Assembly: GCF_018294505.1 (NCBI RefSeq)
Contig: NC_057809.1
Span: 414,136,104 to 414,200,103, forward strand
Direction of reading: 5' to 3'
DNA from: Triticum aestivum
Lineage: Eukaryota; Streptophyta; Magnoliopsida; Poales; Poaceae
DNA length: 64,000 nt
Position numbers and translations under genes: made by a program. Of the stretch, positions 21,492 through 34,299 are shown piece by piece. Positions within the stretch are counted from its first letter, which is position 1, and each line of letters begins with the position of its first letter. The notes beneath the pieces are model-generated. The model worked only from the letters and a program-made list of their open reading frames with translations, was not told the DNA's origin and made no database searches.

Positions 21492-23265
21492 TGTTGGGGA
21501 ACGTAGCAGAAATTCAAAATTTTCTACGCATCACCAAGATCAATCTATGGAGTAATCTAGCAACGAGGGGAAGGAGAGTGCATCTACATACCCTTGTAGA
21601 TCGCTAAGCGGAAGCATTCAAGTGAATGGGGTTGATGGAGTCGTACTCGCCGTGATCCAAATCACCGATGATCCTAGTGTCGAACGGACATCACCTCCGC
21701 GTCCAACACACGTGCAGCCCGGTGACGTCTCCCATGCCTTGATCCAGCAAGGGGAGAGGGAGAGGTTGGGGAAGACTCCGTCCAGCAGCAGCACGACGGC
21801 GTGGTGGTGGTGGAGGAGCGTGGCAATCCTGCAAGGCTTCGCCAAGCACCGCGGGAGAGGAGGAGGGAGAGAGGCAGGGCTGCGCCATGGAGAGGTCAAA
21901 ACTCATCTTTCGGCAGCCCCAAAGTCCTCAAGTATATATAGGGGAGAGGGAGGGGGGTGCGCCCCCTTTAGGGTTTCCACCCCAATGGGTGCGGCAGCCC
22001 CAAACCCATCTAGGGTGGCAGCCAAGGGGGGAGAGGGGGAAACTTGCCCCCCAAGCTAGGTGGAGGCACCCCCTCCCCAAACCCTAGGCGCCTTGGGCCC
22101 TTGTGGGGGGGCGCACCAGCCCACCTGGGGCTGGTCCCCTCCCACACTTGGCCCATGCAGCCCTCCGGGGCTGGTGGCCCCACTTGGTGGACCACCGGGA
22201 CCCTCCCGGTGGTCCCAGTACGTTACTGATAGCACCCGAAACTTTTCTGGTGACCAAAACAGGACTTCCCATATATAAATCTTTACCTCCGGACCATTCC
22301 GGAACTCCTCGTGATGTCCGGGATCTCATCCAGGACTCCGAACAACATTTGGTAACCACGTACATACTTTCCCTATAACCCTAGCGTCATCGAACCTTAA
22401 GTGTGTAGACCCTACAGGTTCGGGAGACATGCAGACATGACCGAGATGACTCTCCGGTCAATAACCAACAGCAGGATCTGGATACCCATGTTGGCTCCCA
22501 CATGTTCCATGATGATCTCATCGGATGAACCACGATGTCGACGATTCAATCAATCCCGTATTCAATTCCCTTTGTCCATCGGTACGACACTTGCCCGAGA
22601 TTTGATCGTCGATATCCCGATACCTTGTTCAATCTCGTTACCGGCAAGTCTCTTTACTCATTCCGTAACAAATCATCCTGTGATCAACTCCTTGATCACA
22701 TTGTGCACATTATGATGATGTCCTACCGAGTGGGCCCAGAGATACCTCTCCGTTTACACGGCATGACAAATCCCAGTCTCGATTCGTGCCAACCCAACAG
22801 ACACTTTCGGAGATACCTGTAGTGTACCTTTATAGCCACCCAGTTACGTTGCGACGTTTGGCACACCCAAAGCACTCCTACGGTATTCAGGAGTTGCACA
22901 ATCTCATGGTCTAAGGAAATGATTCTTGACATTTAGAAAAGCTTTAGCGTACTAACTACACGATCTTTGTGCTAGGCATAGGATTGGGTCTTGTCCATCA
23001 CATCATTCTCCTGATGATGTGATCCCGTTGTCAATGACATCCAATGTCCATGGTCAGGAAACCGTAACCATCTATTGATCAACGAGCTAGTCAACTAGAG
23101 GCTTACTAGGGACATGGTGTTGTCTATGTATCCACACATGTATCTGAGTTTCCTATCAATACAATTCTAGCATGGATAATAAACGATTATCATGAACAAG
23201 GAAATATAATAATAACCAATGTATCCACACATGTATCTGAGTTTCCTATCAATACAATTCCAACA
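21492..23265 (-). repeat. Copia 5' LTR (right), with a patched outer end
   Basis: Nearly collinear with the left LTR until about 23217. The last 25-30 bp of the normal end (TTATTATTGCCTCTAGGGCA and following) are missing. In their place is an exact 40-bp copy (23221-23260) of a segment from inside the same LTR (23128-23167), followed by the terminal CAACA. The TSD next to it is intact. Confidence 0.85.
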
Positions 23266-23270
23266 GAATC

Positions 23271-23671
23271 AAGGATGACACGATGTCTACCCAGGTTCGG
23301 GCCCTCTTGATGGAGGTAAAACCCTATGTCCTGCTTGATTGTATTTGATGGGTATAGGGGTTACAATAGTCGATCTACCTCGAGATCGTAATGGCTAAAC
23401 CCTAGATGTCTAGCCTATGTGATTTGTGATAGCCTCTATGGACTAAACCCTCCAGCTTATATAGACACAAGGAGGGTCAAGGGTTTGTACAGAGTCGGTT
23501 TTACAGAGAAACAAAATAATGCACCCGAATGCTAAGCTTGCCATCCACGCAAAGGAGAGTCCCATCTGGACACGGGAAAAGGTCTTCTGCCTTGTATCTT
23601 CACGGCCCACCTGTCTGGCCCATATCAATTTGTCCGGACACCCAAGGACCCCTTAGTCCAGGACTCTCTCA
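23271..23671 (-). repeat. Remainder of the outer gypsy left (3') LTR
   Basis: It continues the LTR begun at 14594 and aligns with 52380-52769. Compared with the right LTR it has an extra 17 bp near 23620-23640. On minus it has a TATATAA promoter-like element near 23460. It is followed by the PPT-like GGGGCTAA (minus, 23672-23680). Confidence 0.85.
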
Positions 23672-24212
23672 TTAGCCCCTAAACTAGTCTTCAATGACGA
23701 TGTATTCGGCTCGTTGATTGTCTACGGTGTTGCAAGGCGGGTTCCTTATCCGCATACAAAGCAGTCTCTTGACCCAAAGATCTGTATCGAGCCCTGCATT
23801 ATAGTTACAACCCTAAACCACAAGGGCATAACATTTAATAAAGCATACCTTCTGACAGCTTTTTTGGCGAAACATTACGTCTAGCCTAATTATTATTTCT
23901 AACCGTTATTGGTCTCCCGCTTCATGTTTCGAGGCATGGACTTCATTGACACATCTTATCAAAGCAAAGATCGTGCCCCCTTATTATGATATTTTCATCA
24001 ATATGGGTTTGGGTAATCCAACCGTGCCGTTCGCACGACCCCTTGGGAATAGGCGAGTTTTAAGGCTAGTGGGGGAGCGCTTGATATTCACTTCCTATAT
24101 AAGCAGATAAGGATCCATTTTTTACACCACGCCTTCTTCCTTCCTCAGCCTTCATGTCCTTGAGCTCCAACACCCAAGCTTTCAGCCTTTCCCACCGCCC
24201 AATTCTCCCAGC
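23672..24212. other. 3' non-coding region of the outer gypsy element and leader of the antisense ORF
   Basis: No domain is visible. The plus-strand TATATAAGCAGATAAGG near 24099 could be the promoter of the antisense ORF that starts at 24213. Confidence 0.4.
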
Positions 24213-27200
24213 CATGTCCGGATCCGGTTCACAGGGCAAGTGGGTGGCCTCCTCCATCACAGAGAAGGACATCAAGGAGCTCCAGGAAGTAAAGTACTTG
24301 ACTGCGTAAATCGCACACCGACTCCTGGCCAAAGAGCAAATCATCCCCACGCCAGAGCCCGACGAGAGTGTTGTCTTCATCCCCCACTTTCTCCGCGGGC
24401 TAGGGTTTCCACTCCACCCCTTTGTCCGTGGACTCATGTTCTATTACGGGCTAGATTTCCACGATCTGGCCCCAAGCTCCCTCCTTCACATCTCGGCGTT
24501 CATCATCGTGTGTGAGGCGCTCCTCCACATTCCTCCCCACTTCGGCCTATGGCTCAAGGTTTTCAATGTGAAGCCGAAGGTGGTTGACGGGTAGCACGCC
24601 GACTACGGCGGTGCCATGGTGAGCAAACTCCCCAAAACCACTTGGCCCAAGGGGGCCTTTGTGGAGACCGTGAAGGTGTGGCAGCATCAGTGGTTCTATA
24701 TCACTGAACCTCGCCGTACCAAATGGGCAGCTGCCCTTGAATTTAGATCTAGGCCTCCCATGCGGCTTGCATCTTGGACCAACAAGGGCCTAGACTGGGG
24801 ATCGACCGACGAAGTGACGATGCTGCAAAAGTGCATCAAGAGCATGATAAAGAAACACACCAGTCTCATCGACGTGATTTAGGTGATGCTCTTCCACCGG
24901 ATCCTCCCATGCCAACGCCGACCTCTCCGCATGTGGGAGCTTAATCCGGACAGCCCCCGGACCCTGCAGCACTTCTTCGGTACAACCCACAAAGAAATCT
25001 GGAAATTGCTTTTTAAAGCCCGGAAGTTGTGGCTGGAGAAGACCAAAGATATTGGTCTTGACAATGCGCATCCGGCAACTGAGGTAAGCTTCTTTATTCT
25101 AAACATAATTTCAATCCATAAGTCAAGGGGTATACTGAGACACCATTCCTTTATTCAGGGCTAGATGGCGAAGGCGGAGTGGACCAGGTGTCTGGGCGCC
25201 GCTACCAGAAAACCCAGCCGATCCTCTATTGACAAGGATGCTGGTCCCGGCGCCGTACCAGGCGCCGGAGAAGAAGGTCAAGAAGAAGGGCAAGGAGGCA
25301 AAAAGCGGCCTCCGCTGTATGGGTACTTCAGACGCTGTGTCCGGAGATACCGAAGCTCTCTCCTCCCATGAGGGAGATGAAGACAAAGAGGAGGAGGAGG
25401 AGGAAGAAAGCAACTCTCCCCCTAAGGGGAGGAAGAAGAAAAGGGCAGCCTCCGCAGACCTAGAGGCGGAGGCATCCAAAAGGGGGAAGATATCCCTCTC
25501 GGATGGCTCGGACTCGGATGCCAAAGTCATCCCTCAGTGGCGCCCCAGGGCAAAGCCCCTGGGCGAATCGTAAGCTTTCAAAAAATGTTGTACATATATC
25601 CGGTCTTTTATGATTCGTGATAACATATCATTATGTGTTCTAGTCTGTCCCATGATCTCCCTCAACAATCATCGTCTTTGGGGGACTTTCTGGCACCGGA
25701 GATGGTGGAGAGCGAGACGCCTCCACAAGCTTCTTCGCCACACTCCGCGGATGACACCGAGGTGTTATCCCAAAGGACTTCTCCAGGCCATGAAGAAGTG
25801 CGGGAGGTCGTCAAGACGGCGCCAGAGGGTAATGCCTCGGCTACCAAAAACATGGGGGAACCCACCCCTATGGAGACCGACGACGAGGGCCATGACCAAC
25901 CTGGCCCCCAGCCGAACACCATTCCGGAGACCAATACAACTCCGGAATCGAGCGGGCAACCCCCTTTGAAGGAGGGGGAGCACCGACTCCACTAGCAACC
26001 TCCATTAATCCAGAGGCGCCGAACAGCCTGAGGGAAGCACTTCGACGTGCTTCCGTCGTAGAAGAGCACCGTACCCTGATGGGCTCGGTGGTTGAGAAGA
26101 TTCAGTCTGCCAAGAGCGGGCTGAATGAATCCTTTACCAGCCTACTGACGGGCTTTGTGGTATGCGACGTAAGATGCCTTTTATATGAAAAAACTTATGC
26201 CTATATACAGATAGTAGCCCCTGAGACTATGTTCGGTTTTGGATAAAGCCGAACAGAGGATCAAATGAATATCTCAGAAAGTGACATACATATCTATTAA
26301 ATGTACGGGCTTCCCTGTTGGCAGCGACCGCCCAGGTCGCTGAAGTTTCCGAGCTCAAACGGAAGCTGAAGCTGGCCGATGACGACCTCGACCGTATTAA
26401 CAGACGTTTCGATGAGGCACAAGGTACATATTTGTACGATTGAAATTATATTGGAGGAGTTTTAAGATAACACACTTGCTTGTGTAAATGATATGAAGGT
26501 AGTGCGTCCGAGGTTGAGACTCTCAAGGACGCCCTGTCGCAAGTCCGAAAGCAGGAGCAGGAGAGTAGGGTTGCTGCCGATAAAGCGGCTGCAGATTTAA
26601 AGACCGAACAGGCCACCCGCCGTCAGTATGAGAGGGTGACCGAGGTCGAGCAAGAGCTCAAAGATGCTGCTCGTAATGTGAGGCCTTGGAGAAGGAGAAT
26701 AAGGCTCAAGCTGTCGAACTCTCCAAGGCTCTTCAAGAGGCCAGGGAGGCGCGGCTCAGTCCCGGGCGGCTCGCGAGGAGATCAAGCAGGCTGAGCAGAT
26801 GGCGGCTGGTAAGCCCTTTCTTTTGCAGAGTAAATTCGGCAGTCAAGAATATGCCCCACTTACTCGCTTGTGGAGTTCTCCAGATGCGTTTGCGGATCTT
26901 CCGGGGAGCGTCGCTGATGCTGCGAAATTTTTTCGGGCCCAAGAGGGGAACACGATGGAGAAACTCTTCTGGTCGTAGTACCTGGCGCTGGAGCGTCTAG
27001 CGCTGTTGAATGACTAGATGATGCAGATGGCGGAGCTGCATATGATGTCTGGTTTGTCCATGAAGGACATCATAGTCCGTTTGTGGCCAGCCGAACCCAT
27101 TCCTAGCAGCTACTTCGGCTTGGTCAGGCGTCTTACCGATGCCCTATTGCGAATTGAAGCTGTTAAGCGCTCCTCGTGTATTGAGGGTGCCCGGATGGCT

Positions 27201-27367
27201 TTGCCCGCGTCAAAATGCATTGGGCAAAGATGAAGGCCGCCGTCGTAGCAGTTGAAGGGCCGCCCGAAGGCAAGGACTATCGCAAGCCGGAGCGCTATTT
27301 TGAAGATGTCCTAGAAGGAGCCCGTTTAATAGAGGGTCAATGCTCGAAAGATATGATATTTGAATGA
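24213..27367 (+). pseudogene. Antisense ORF of the outer gypsy element (putative gypsy-type transposon domain)
   Basis: A multi-exon plus-strand gene lies opposite to gag. Exon 1 (24213-25085) contains FIPHFLRGLGFPLHPFVRGL, then LLHISAFIIVCEALL, the pattern of the Pfam putative gypsy-type transposon domain (Transposase_28, PF04195), and ends at a GTAAGC donor. Later exons encode a basic/acidic low-complexity segment (EEEEEEESNSPPKGRKKKR, 25229-25570), a Pro/Thr/Glu-rich segment (25633-25995), a coiled coil (about 26325-26770: ELKRKLKLADDDLDRINRRF) and a C-terminal domain (26810-27367: KPFLLQSKFGSQEYAPL, IVRLWPAEPIPSSYFGLVRR). Tat-lineage elements are known for such extra antisense ORFs; the function is unknown. 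It is broken here by in-frame stops (at about 24306, 24591 and 24880) and by frameshifts. Confidence 0.7.
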
Positions 27368-28199
27368 ACGTATCCAGGCTACACAGACTATGTGTTATGA
27401 AACAAGTTCTTTGTATAATATGCTTGCTTTTTTATCGCAAATTATTTTCCTCCTATGCGGCCGTTTGTTGTATCTGAAAGTTTGCCAGTCGTTGGCTTCA
27501 GCCCCCACGTAGATACAACGGGGGTGTTCGGAATAGCACGTGACCACTCTTATCCCAACTTCTTGGTCCGTAAAGGATGTGATCATGCAGCGAACTAGGT
27601 AATCGGACTATGCGGCTTTACCACTCTCACTTAGCCATAGGAGTTTGACAATGGGATTATAGGCATAGCCCCTGGTGTTGTTCGGCTATCCAAACTTGGG
27701 TGCTTTAGACGCCTGATCGGGTGAAGGCCAGTCCTTCGTGTAATATGAAAAAACGCAAAAATATTTTAATAAGTCACCGAACAGCTGACCAACTCTCGCC
27801 ATATCGTGATAGTCAGCTTTCGGCTTTCTCTACTGAGGTGTTTGACCGGACGAACCAGAAACACAATCGCAGTAGTTCTCCCTTTACTACCTTAGCCGAA
27901 CAAGCGGAACGTAGGGTGCCAACCACAGGAGCCAGGCAACCCAACTATTGACCAAAGACATGATTCAGAGCTGATGCATATAATGCGGTATTCAGGACGC
28001 CAAAGTGTACTACGAAAGTGTTTGGACTTTTTGTTTTTTGAATATTTGTGGCCGAATAGATCCCCTGGCAATTAATGCCAATGTGTATATGTTAATCAGT
28101 CATGAAGACGGGATACAGATTATGGAATAGGCCAATATCGAACAAGGTAGGACAAAACTGCTTCCGCTATATTCTGATTGATACGTTAAACATTATCTT
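27368..28199. other. Convergent non-coding spacer
   Basis: This lies between the 3' end of the plus-strand antisense ORF and the minus-strand gag-protease end of the outer element. No long frame or domain is seen. The 76-codon plus frame at 27721-27951 has no support. Confidence 0.4.
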
Positions 28200-29330
28200 A
28201 CAGAGAATGCCACAATTATCAAGGCTATTTTACATGTCGAGAATTCGAGGGAAAGCTCTATACAGGTCCTAAAAAGGAAAGGTGGTCTTGAAGATCCTTT
28301 GGACACTCTGCCGCATGTCTGCGCCGCTTTTCACCTTGGTGTAGGATCCTTTGAGAGGATCAATCGATCGAAGATACATAAGGGTCCTGGAAAAGGGCCC
28401 TCGGTACCATCGTAAAGTGATGTGAGTTGTAAAGAACCTAAAAAATAGAAATAAGAAAAAGGGGAGAATATGGGGGTCCGAATCCGTATTGTGGATTTTG
28501 TTTTTAGTGCGCCTCCATCCCCGCCCATGGTATCTTTAGTGCGTAATTATGTATGCACGGTAGTATGCCACCACCAGGTTGGGGTTTTGACGGAGGCCGC
28601 ATTGCTAATCTAGCTCTGGACGAGCCAGACTGTCATTTTGCAGGTAGACCGGACTTGTTTGATAGTGTCCGGGGGCTTGACTGCCGATGTAGTATTCGGC
28701 TTGATAAGGCCACCCTGTACTTTAGCTGCTAGGGCCGCAGTTTGCTCCTCGGTACGGAGGGGGCGCTCCATGTTTCCATTGACTTTTATGACTCCGCATG
28801 GTCTGGGCATCTTGAGCTTTAGATATGCGTAGTGCGGGACTGCATTGAAACGGGCAAAAGCAGTTCGTCCGAGCAGTGCATGCTAACCACTGCGGAAAGG
28901 GACGATGTCGAAGATTAAATCTTCGCTTCAGAAATTATCTGGAGAGCCGAAGACTACCTCCAGCGTTATTGACACTCTGCAGCAAGCCTCTACATCGGGT
29001 ATTACTCCTTTAAAGGTGGTTTTGGTGGGCTTGATCCTTGAGGGATCAATGCCCATTTTACGGACAGTGTCTTGATAAAGCAGATTAAGACTGTTGCCGC
29101 CATCCATGAGGACTCGCGTGAGATGGAATCTGTCGATGATAGGGTCGAGGACCAACGCTGCCGAACCTCTGTGATGGATACTGGTCGGGTGGTCTGTGCG
29201 GTCGAAGGTGATCGGGTAGGCCGACCATGGGTTGAATTTTGGGGCAACTGGCTCTATGGCGTAAATGTCCCTAAGTGCGCGTTTGCGCTCTCGCTTGGGG
29301 ATATGAGTGGCATAGATCACGTTTACTATC
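28200..29330 (-). pseudogene. Aspartic protease region of the outer gypsy element
   Basis: The minus frame at 28928-29320 reads RDIYAIEPVAPKFNPWSAYP, then GSAALVLDPIIDRFHLTRVL, MDGGNSLNLLYQDTVRKMGI and VTLEVVFGSPDNF-like sequence, the retropepsin core of Tat-type gypsy elements (normally D-S/T-G, here D-G-G). A C-terminal piece follows at 28610-28810 (GVIKVNGNMERPLRTEEQTA), then a degraded tail (LCIFDRLILSKDPTPR, 28331-28400). After this the coding sequence stops; no reverse transcriptase follows. Several frameshifts are present. Confidence 0.7.
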
Positions 29331-31119
29331 TTAACCTCGGGGAGAAATTTCTTTTGCCCCCTGTGTTTGATAGGCTAGGCTCATCATCATCCTCACTGGG
29401 TGGCCCTTTCCCCTTATGTTCGGTGTTTATTTTATCGGCATGTTTAAAGACCCAAGAATTTCTGTTGGTATGATTGGCAGGCTTGTCCGGGGTGCCATGG
29501 ATCTGGCAAGGCCGATCTAGTATTCAGTCGAAACTAGATGGACCATCTTTGTTTCCTTTAAATGGCTTCTTCCCCTGACCGGGTTTAGAGCCACTGAATC
29601 CGGCGTTGACTGTCGTGTCTTCGGTATCTTCGTTGTTGCTTCGACGCTTGTGTTTGTTGTGTCGTGGTCTGCTGTTGCCATCTCTGCCTTCGGAGGTGCT
29701 AGGGTCGCTAGTGCTATTGCTTCTACGAGCTAGCCAACTATCTTCTCCCGCACAAAAGCGGGTCATGAGTGCGGTGAGAGCTGCCATGGACTTCGACTTT
29801 TCTGGGCTGAGGTGTCGGGCGAGCCACTCGTCACGAACACCATGCTTAAAGGCCGCGAGGGCTTTGGCGTCTAGACAGTCGACAATTTGGTTCTTTTTAA
29901 TTAAGAACCTGATCCAGAGCTTCCGGGCTGACTCTCCGGGTTGCTGGACTATGTGACTAAGGTCATCGGTGTCTAGAGGCCGAACATAGGTACCTTGGAA
30001 GTTGTCTCTAAAGGCATCTTCCAAATCTTCCCAACTACCAATGGAATTTTCTGGGAGGTTGTTTAACTAGTGTCGTGCTGGTCCCTTGAGTTTTAGGGGG
30101 AGTTATTTGATGGCATGAAGATCGTCACCGCGAGCCATGTGGATGTGGAGAGGAAAAACTTCGATCCATACTGTAGGATCTATTGTTCCATCATATGATT
30201 CAATGTTCACGGGTTTAAACCCTTCTGGGAACCAGTGCTCCATTACCTCATCGGTGAAGCATAAGGGGTGTGCGGCGCCTCTATATCAGGCAACGTCGCG
30301 ACGGAGTTTGAATGACGTCTGTATGCGATTTTCAGCCCTGGTGAGGTTATGCTTGTCAGGCCAAGCCTGGCGGTTCTCTTCTCGCATTGGGGCATGCCCC
30401 CTTGATCCATAGATTGATCTTGTCTGGCCTGCTCTATTGCCCAGGTCTTGTCATAGATCGTAGGTGTATCCTGGAGCCGCTATCTCTCTTCCCTTATGGC
30501 GAGGTGGTGCGGGTTGGTGTCCGGCTTAGGTGGCCGCTTTATCTCGCCCACGTGGTGGCCAGTCTGGTTCATTAGCGCAGTCATGTTTCGATGGTATTGG
30601 CTCGAAGGCCTCGTTGTCGAATTGTGGCAGTAGCCGACGCTTCGGATATCTCTTTGTTGGGCGTTGTAGGCCATATTCCTCGGCAGCTAGGACCTGTCTC
30701 CATCTGTCATTGAGCGTATCTTGTTTGGCTTGGATCCATTGCTACTACTTTTTTAGGCTTCTCACAGTGGCGATTAGCTGGCGCTTAAAGCATTCCTACT
30801 CGAGTGGTTCCTCTGGCACGATGAAGTATTCGTCGCCGAGGTTCACATAGTACTCGGAGATAGGTAGATAATTACTGTCTTCCGAGTCCTCGTTCCCGAC
30901 CGGATTGTCAGGATTAACTTGCCCCTCCTCCACATTATCTTGTTCGGATGTGGGCTCGACGGGGGCTTCGGGGTCTTCGGCATCCGCTGGAGTGTTACCA
31001 TCTCCGGTGCCGGTATTACGGTCGTTGCCACGACATGATTTTGAGCGGCGTCGCTGGCGTCGGCACTTTGGCGGTGCCTCATCAGGTTTGTCTTCCACCG
31101 GATCTTTCCTATCTACACC
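29331..31119 (-). pseudogene. gag of the outer gypsy element, middle and C-terminal part
   Basis: The minus frame at 29524-30024 carries the retrotransposon gag domain (LEDAFRDNFQGTYVRPLDTD, IVQQPGESARKLWIRFLIKK, ALAAFKHGVRDEWLARHL), followed by a basic tail with RHNKHKRR. Upstream, 30796-31119 is an Arg-rich then acidic region (RRQRRRSKSCRGNDRN). A zinc-knuckle-like CRIHGTPDKPANH lies near 29480-29510. Stops near 30067 and elsewhere break the frame. The N-terminal part of the same frame resumes beyond the inner gypsy element and the SINE at 51559, which confirms that both inserted into gag. Confidence 0.75.
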
Positions 31120-31124
31120 GTCAT

Positions 31125-31670
31125 TGTTGTGGTTTTGTCACGGCAGATGTCCTAGCGTGAGGACTTAGTCGTGGAGCCATCGCAACGTAGTTAGCTTAAA
31201 GGGGTTAAAGCGGGACAAAGGACGCAAGGAGTTTATACTGGTCCGGCCCCTTGCGGTGAAGGTAAAAGCCTAATCCAGTTGTGATGGAATTGCTAGGGTT
31301 TTGATGACCAGGGAGCGATCCGCTTTGCCTGGCTCTCGATCTGTTGTTTTCCGTCCCTAAACCGTCGACAGGTTGTCCCTTTATATACACAGGTCGACGC
31401 CCGGCGGTTTATAGAGTCCCGGCCGGATCATAAGCGTAAGCGTGTCCAGCTCCATTTCTACCTTTTCTTATCTTACAACACAAGTTATACATCTTATGGC
31501 GGTTTATTCCTATGGATCATAATCCGCCTTTGGGCCTTGGGCCCTCCTGTTAGCTCTCCTTCGTAAAGCGATGTACTCCTTTTCCTCGTGGGCTATGACA
31601 AGAACAACTCACTATGAGTATAATCCGGCCCCTCCTGGGCGGTTTATACTCAATAGTTATATCCCCAACA
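31125..31670 (-). repeat. Inner gypsy 3' LTR (left)
   Basis: It pairs with 50849-51389. It includes an extra 6-bp GCGTAA-type repeat near 31431-31442 relative to the right copy. Confidence 0.9.
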
Positions 31671-32630
31671 TTAGGCCCCAGATTGATTTGAACCTGTTCA
31701 TGTCAATCTTCAGCACTTAGAAAAATTCCTTCTTCAACATCTTCACAAAAATCTTGAAAACCGCCATGACGTCATCATCCAAGACCATGATAGCCCACCG
31801 TGATGTCATCCTCTATTAACTTTACACAGAACCCAAATCTTTTAATGTATCTCCTTTAATGAATCTCCGAAAATCGAGGCGTCCGCATGTCTGCATATCC
31901 ATTTTTCGACCTCCTCAATTCTCGCGCCGGCCACTTATCCCTTCCCCTTATAAATAGGGTCGAGGATCATTTTCACTTTTCCCCTCGTGCCTCTTCGTCT
32001 CATCGTCTTCCTCGCGTCGCCCCAGTGCTTTGAACTCCGCCGCCGTCGTCGGACTTCGCCTCTGCTTCGATCTTGGCTGATGCATCACCCTGAACGCACC
32101 AGAGAACCACGGCGCCTCTCCTCTATTTCCTCAGCACCGGTAAACCTCCCTTTCCTCCACTGTAGATCTATCTTTAGGGTTTGAGCATTTCATCAGTGTT
32201 CGTCGGTGTTCGTGGTTGCACGGTAGTTCTTTGACTCAAGCCTCAATATTCAACCTGTATAGCGATGGCCATAATCTTTCTTTTTCATCAGTGCATCTTG
32301 TTTAAGCAAAACTTCAATCTGAACCTTTATCCATTGCTTCGTATCCATATTTTAGGTCTGAATATACTTTGGTTTTCTGGCCCATGGTAGATCCGAAATT
32401 ACAACGCCAACCTGTGAAACCTGTTTTTTCATCACTTAGTTATTTCAGATATGTACCTTCAATATCAATGTAGGTGGTTTAATTGTAGAAACTGATAACC
32501 TGCCAAGTACCATTAGTCCCCTCTTAAACTGCCGATCACTTATCATTACACTTCTGACAACACCAATATCTGGTTTAACAATTTTGCATGCTTTACCACT
32601 TTCCATCTCTTAACCTGCACGGCTTTATGC
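31671..32630. other. 3' non-coding region of the inner gypsy element and leader of its antisense ORF
   Basis: A TATAAATAGGG motif at about 31958 on plus, followed by a CT-rich leader, is a plausible promoter for the antisense ORF. Only short frames are present. Confidence 0.4.
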
Positions 32631-34264
32631 TTGTCAACCATGAATCTTAAACTGGCACAAACCCTCCTTCAGGTTGTCAAAGAAATGGCCAAGTCTTTTT
32701 ATGCTTGCAACTGGGTACCATCCCGGATTACAGAAGAAGATCTGAACGGATGTGTTGCAACTGGTGCTTTACCCAAGCAGAGTGAAACCCATTGGAGAGC
32801 ACCCGGTCCAGAAAATCCTCCTACGCCCAAGGATGGCGAGATAGTTGTGTTTGTTGATCATCTAAGCTGTGGTTTTAAACCTCCCGGATAAAAAAATTTC
32901 CGTGATGTGCTTGCTAGCTTCCAGATCCACTCTCAAGATATTGGACCTAACTCTGTGTCCAATATTTGTAATTTTCAAGTGTTTTGCGAGGCTTATCTGC
33001 AAGAAGAACCGGCCATTGAACTGTTCAGGGACTTTTTCTATTTAAACCGACGTACCGAATTTGTAGACAAGCCCAATACTGAACTTGGCGGTGCTTCAAT
33101 TCAAAAAAGGAAAGACGTTAGCTTCCCTCACGCCAAGCATCATAGTCACCCTAAGGATTGGAACCAGACTTGGTCCTATTGCAAAGATACTTCCCCTGAT
33201 GATGAGAATCCTCTGTCGGGTTATCGTGCTCACCGACTTACCAATACACATCCATTTCCCCAAAGATTGACTGCAAAAGAATGGGCCAAATACGCACCAC
33301 AACTTGCAAAGCTCAGAGCCTTTGTGGCTAATGGTTTAACAGGAATTGACTTTGTTCATTGCTGGATATCTTGGGGTATTTTCCCTTTAAGCCGTCGCCC
33401 CGGTTTAATGTGCGAATACACATGGGACTTGAAAGACCCTCAACGGCACACTGACATTCAGTTAACTGATGCTAAAATCACTGAAGCTGTCAAAAAGATA
33501 TTGGATGAATCGGTGGCTGTCTGCAGCAAAACAGGGCTAAGTCCCTTCTGCATTTCAAATAAACCGCCAGCTGTAAGAATTCCCTAACCCTTGTTTCAAC
33601 CTGATATTCTTAACTCTTCCTTATAACCTTTGCCAATCTTCTAACAGGGTGACGACCCATTTTGGAAGAAGAAACCTCAGGATAAACCGGCCAAGACCCC
33701 TTGACCCAAGACAAAGGTCGTCAAAAAGCCTGCTAAGAAGAAAGCAGCTGTGTCCACCGAGCTGAACCTCGACGAAGATCTTGACAACCCGAAATCAGAG
33801 GTAGAACTTGAATCTCTTGGTTCATTTTTTATACACCTCATTGACAATGACCATTATCAGGATAAGGCTGAAGCCAGCCGGGCTGATGATGTAGAGGTTA
33901 TTATTCTTTCCTCCGGTTCAGATCCTCAGCCAACACAGAAAACCCGTCAAGCAAACGAGAAAGTAAAATTTTCACACCCTCTAGCTTATCTGAATCCAAA
34001 CTTTCTTTTGAAGAAAAAGCAGCATGAAGCTCGCCGCACAACCCGGCATAGTGGCCAGGTGGTTACTTCGTCCAGTTTACCGAACACGACGGTTCGTAAA
34101 CGCCGACCAGAGGTTTCATCCATTCTTGACACATCTTATCCCAAGGTTGGTTATTTTCGGCAACCTCTTAATCCATCTGACTCAAACTACCATGGAACTT
34201 CCCATTCATCCTCTGGCGAATCAATAGGGACACAGCTTCCTCCCCTTAAGATTGTTCCGGGGTA
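32631..34264 (+). pseudogene. Antisense ORF of the inner gypsy element, 5' exons
   Basis: Exon 1 (32631 to about 33572) contains CNWVPSRITEEDLNGCVATG, then IVVFVDHLSCGFKPPG, an in-frame TAA at 32889-32891, and NSVSNICNFQVFCEAYL, the gypsy-type transposon domain pattern also seen in the outer element's antisense ORF. It continues as FVHCWISWGIFPLSRRPGLM and ends at a GTAAGA donor. Exon 2 (about 33649-34261) encodes a Lys-rich then acidic linker (KKPAKKKAAVSTELNLDED) with a TGA near 33704, and ends at GGTAAGC. The following intron contains the Sabrina insertion. Function is not established for the family. Confidence 0.7.
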
Positions 34265-34299
34265 AGCATACTACACTTAGCTCTTTATCCCTTGCACCT

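Larger units (their letters stand above)
14670..23265 (-). mobile_element. Ty1/copia element, BARE/WIS/Angela-like, inserted in the outer LTR
   Basis: An 8.6-kb element with TSD GAATC on both sides (14665-14669 and 23266-23270). It splits the left LTR of the outer gypsy element, whose intact right LTR shows the uninterrupted GGAATCAAGG site. LTRs are 14670-16429 (1760 bp) and 21492-23265. It lies on the minus strand: a PPT-like AAGTGGGAGAC abuts the left LTR. Internal order on minus is gag, protease, integrase, reverse transcriptase, RNase H, the copia order. The LTRs resemble BARE1/WIS/Angela (minus start TGTTGGAAATATGCCC, TAGAGGCAATAATA), but I cannot assign the exact family. About 10 differences occur in the first 240 bp of the LTR pair. 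Coding parts have many stops. Confidence 0.9.

Noticed and set aside
23221..23260. A second copia-LTR end or another insertion
   Set aside because: The 40 bp is an exact internal copy of the same LTR and the terminal CAACA and TSD follow directly, so a local patch explains it better.
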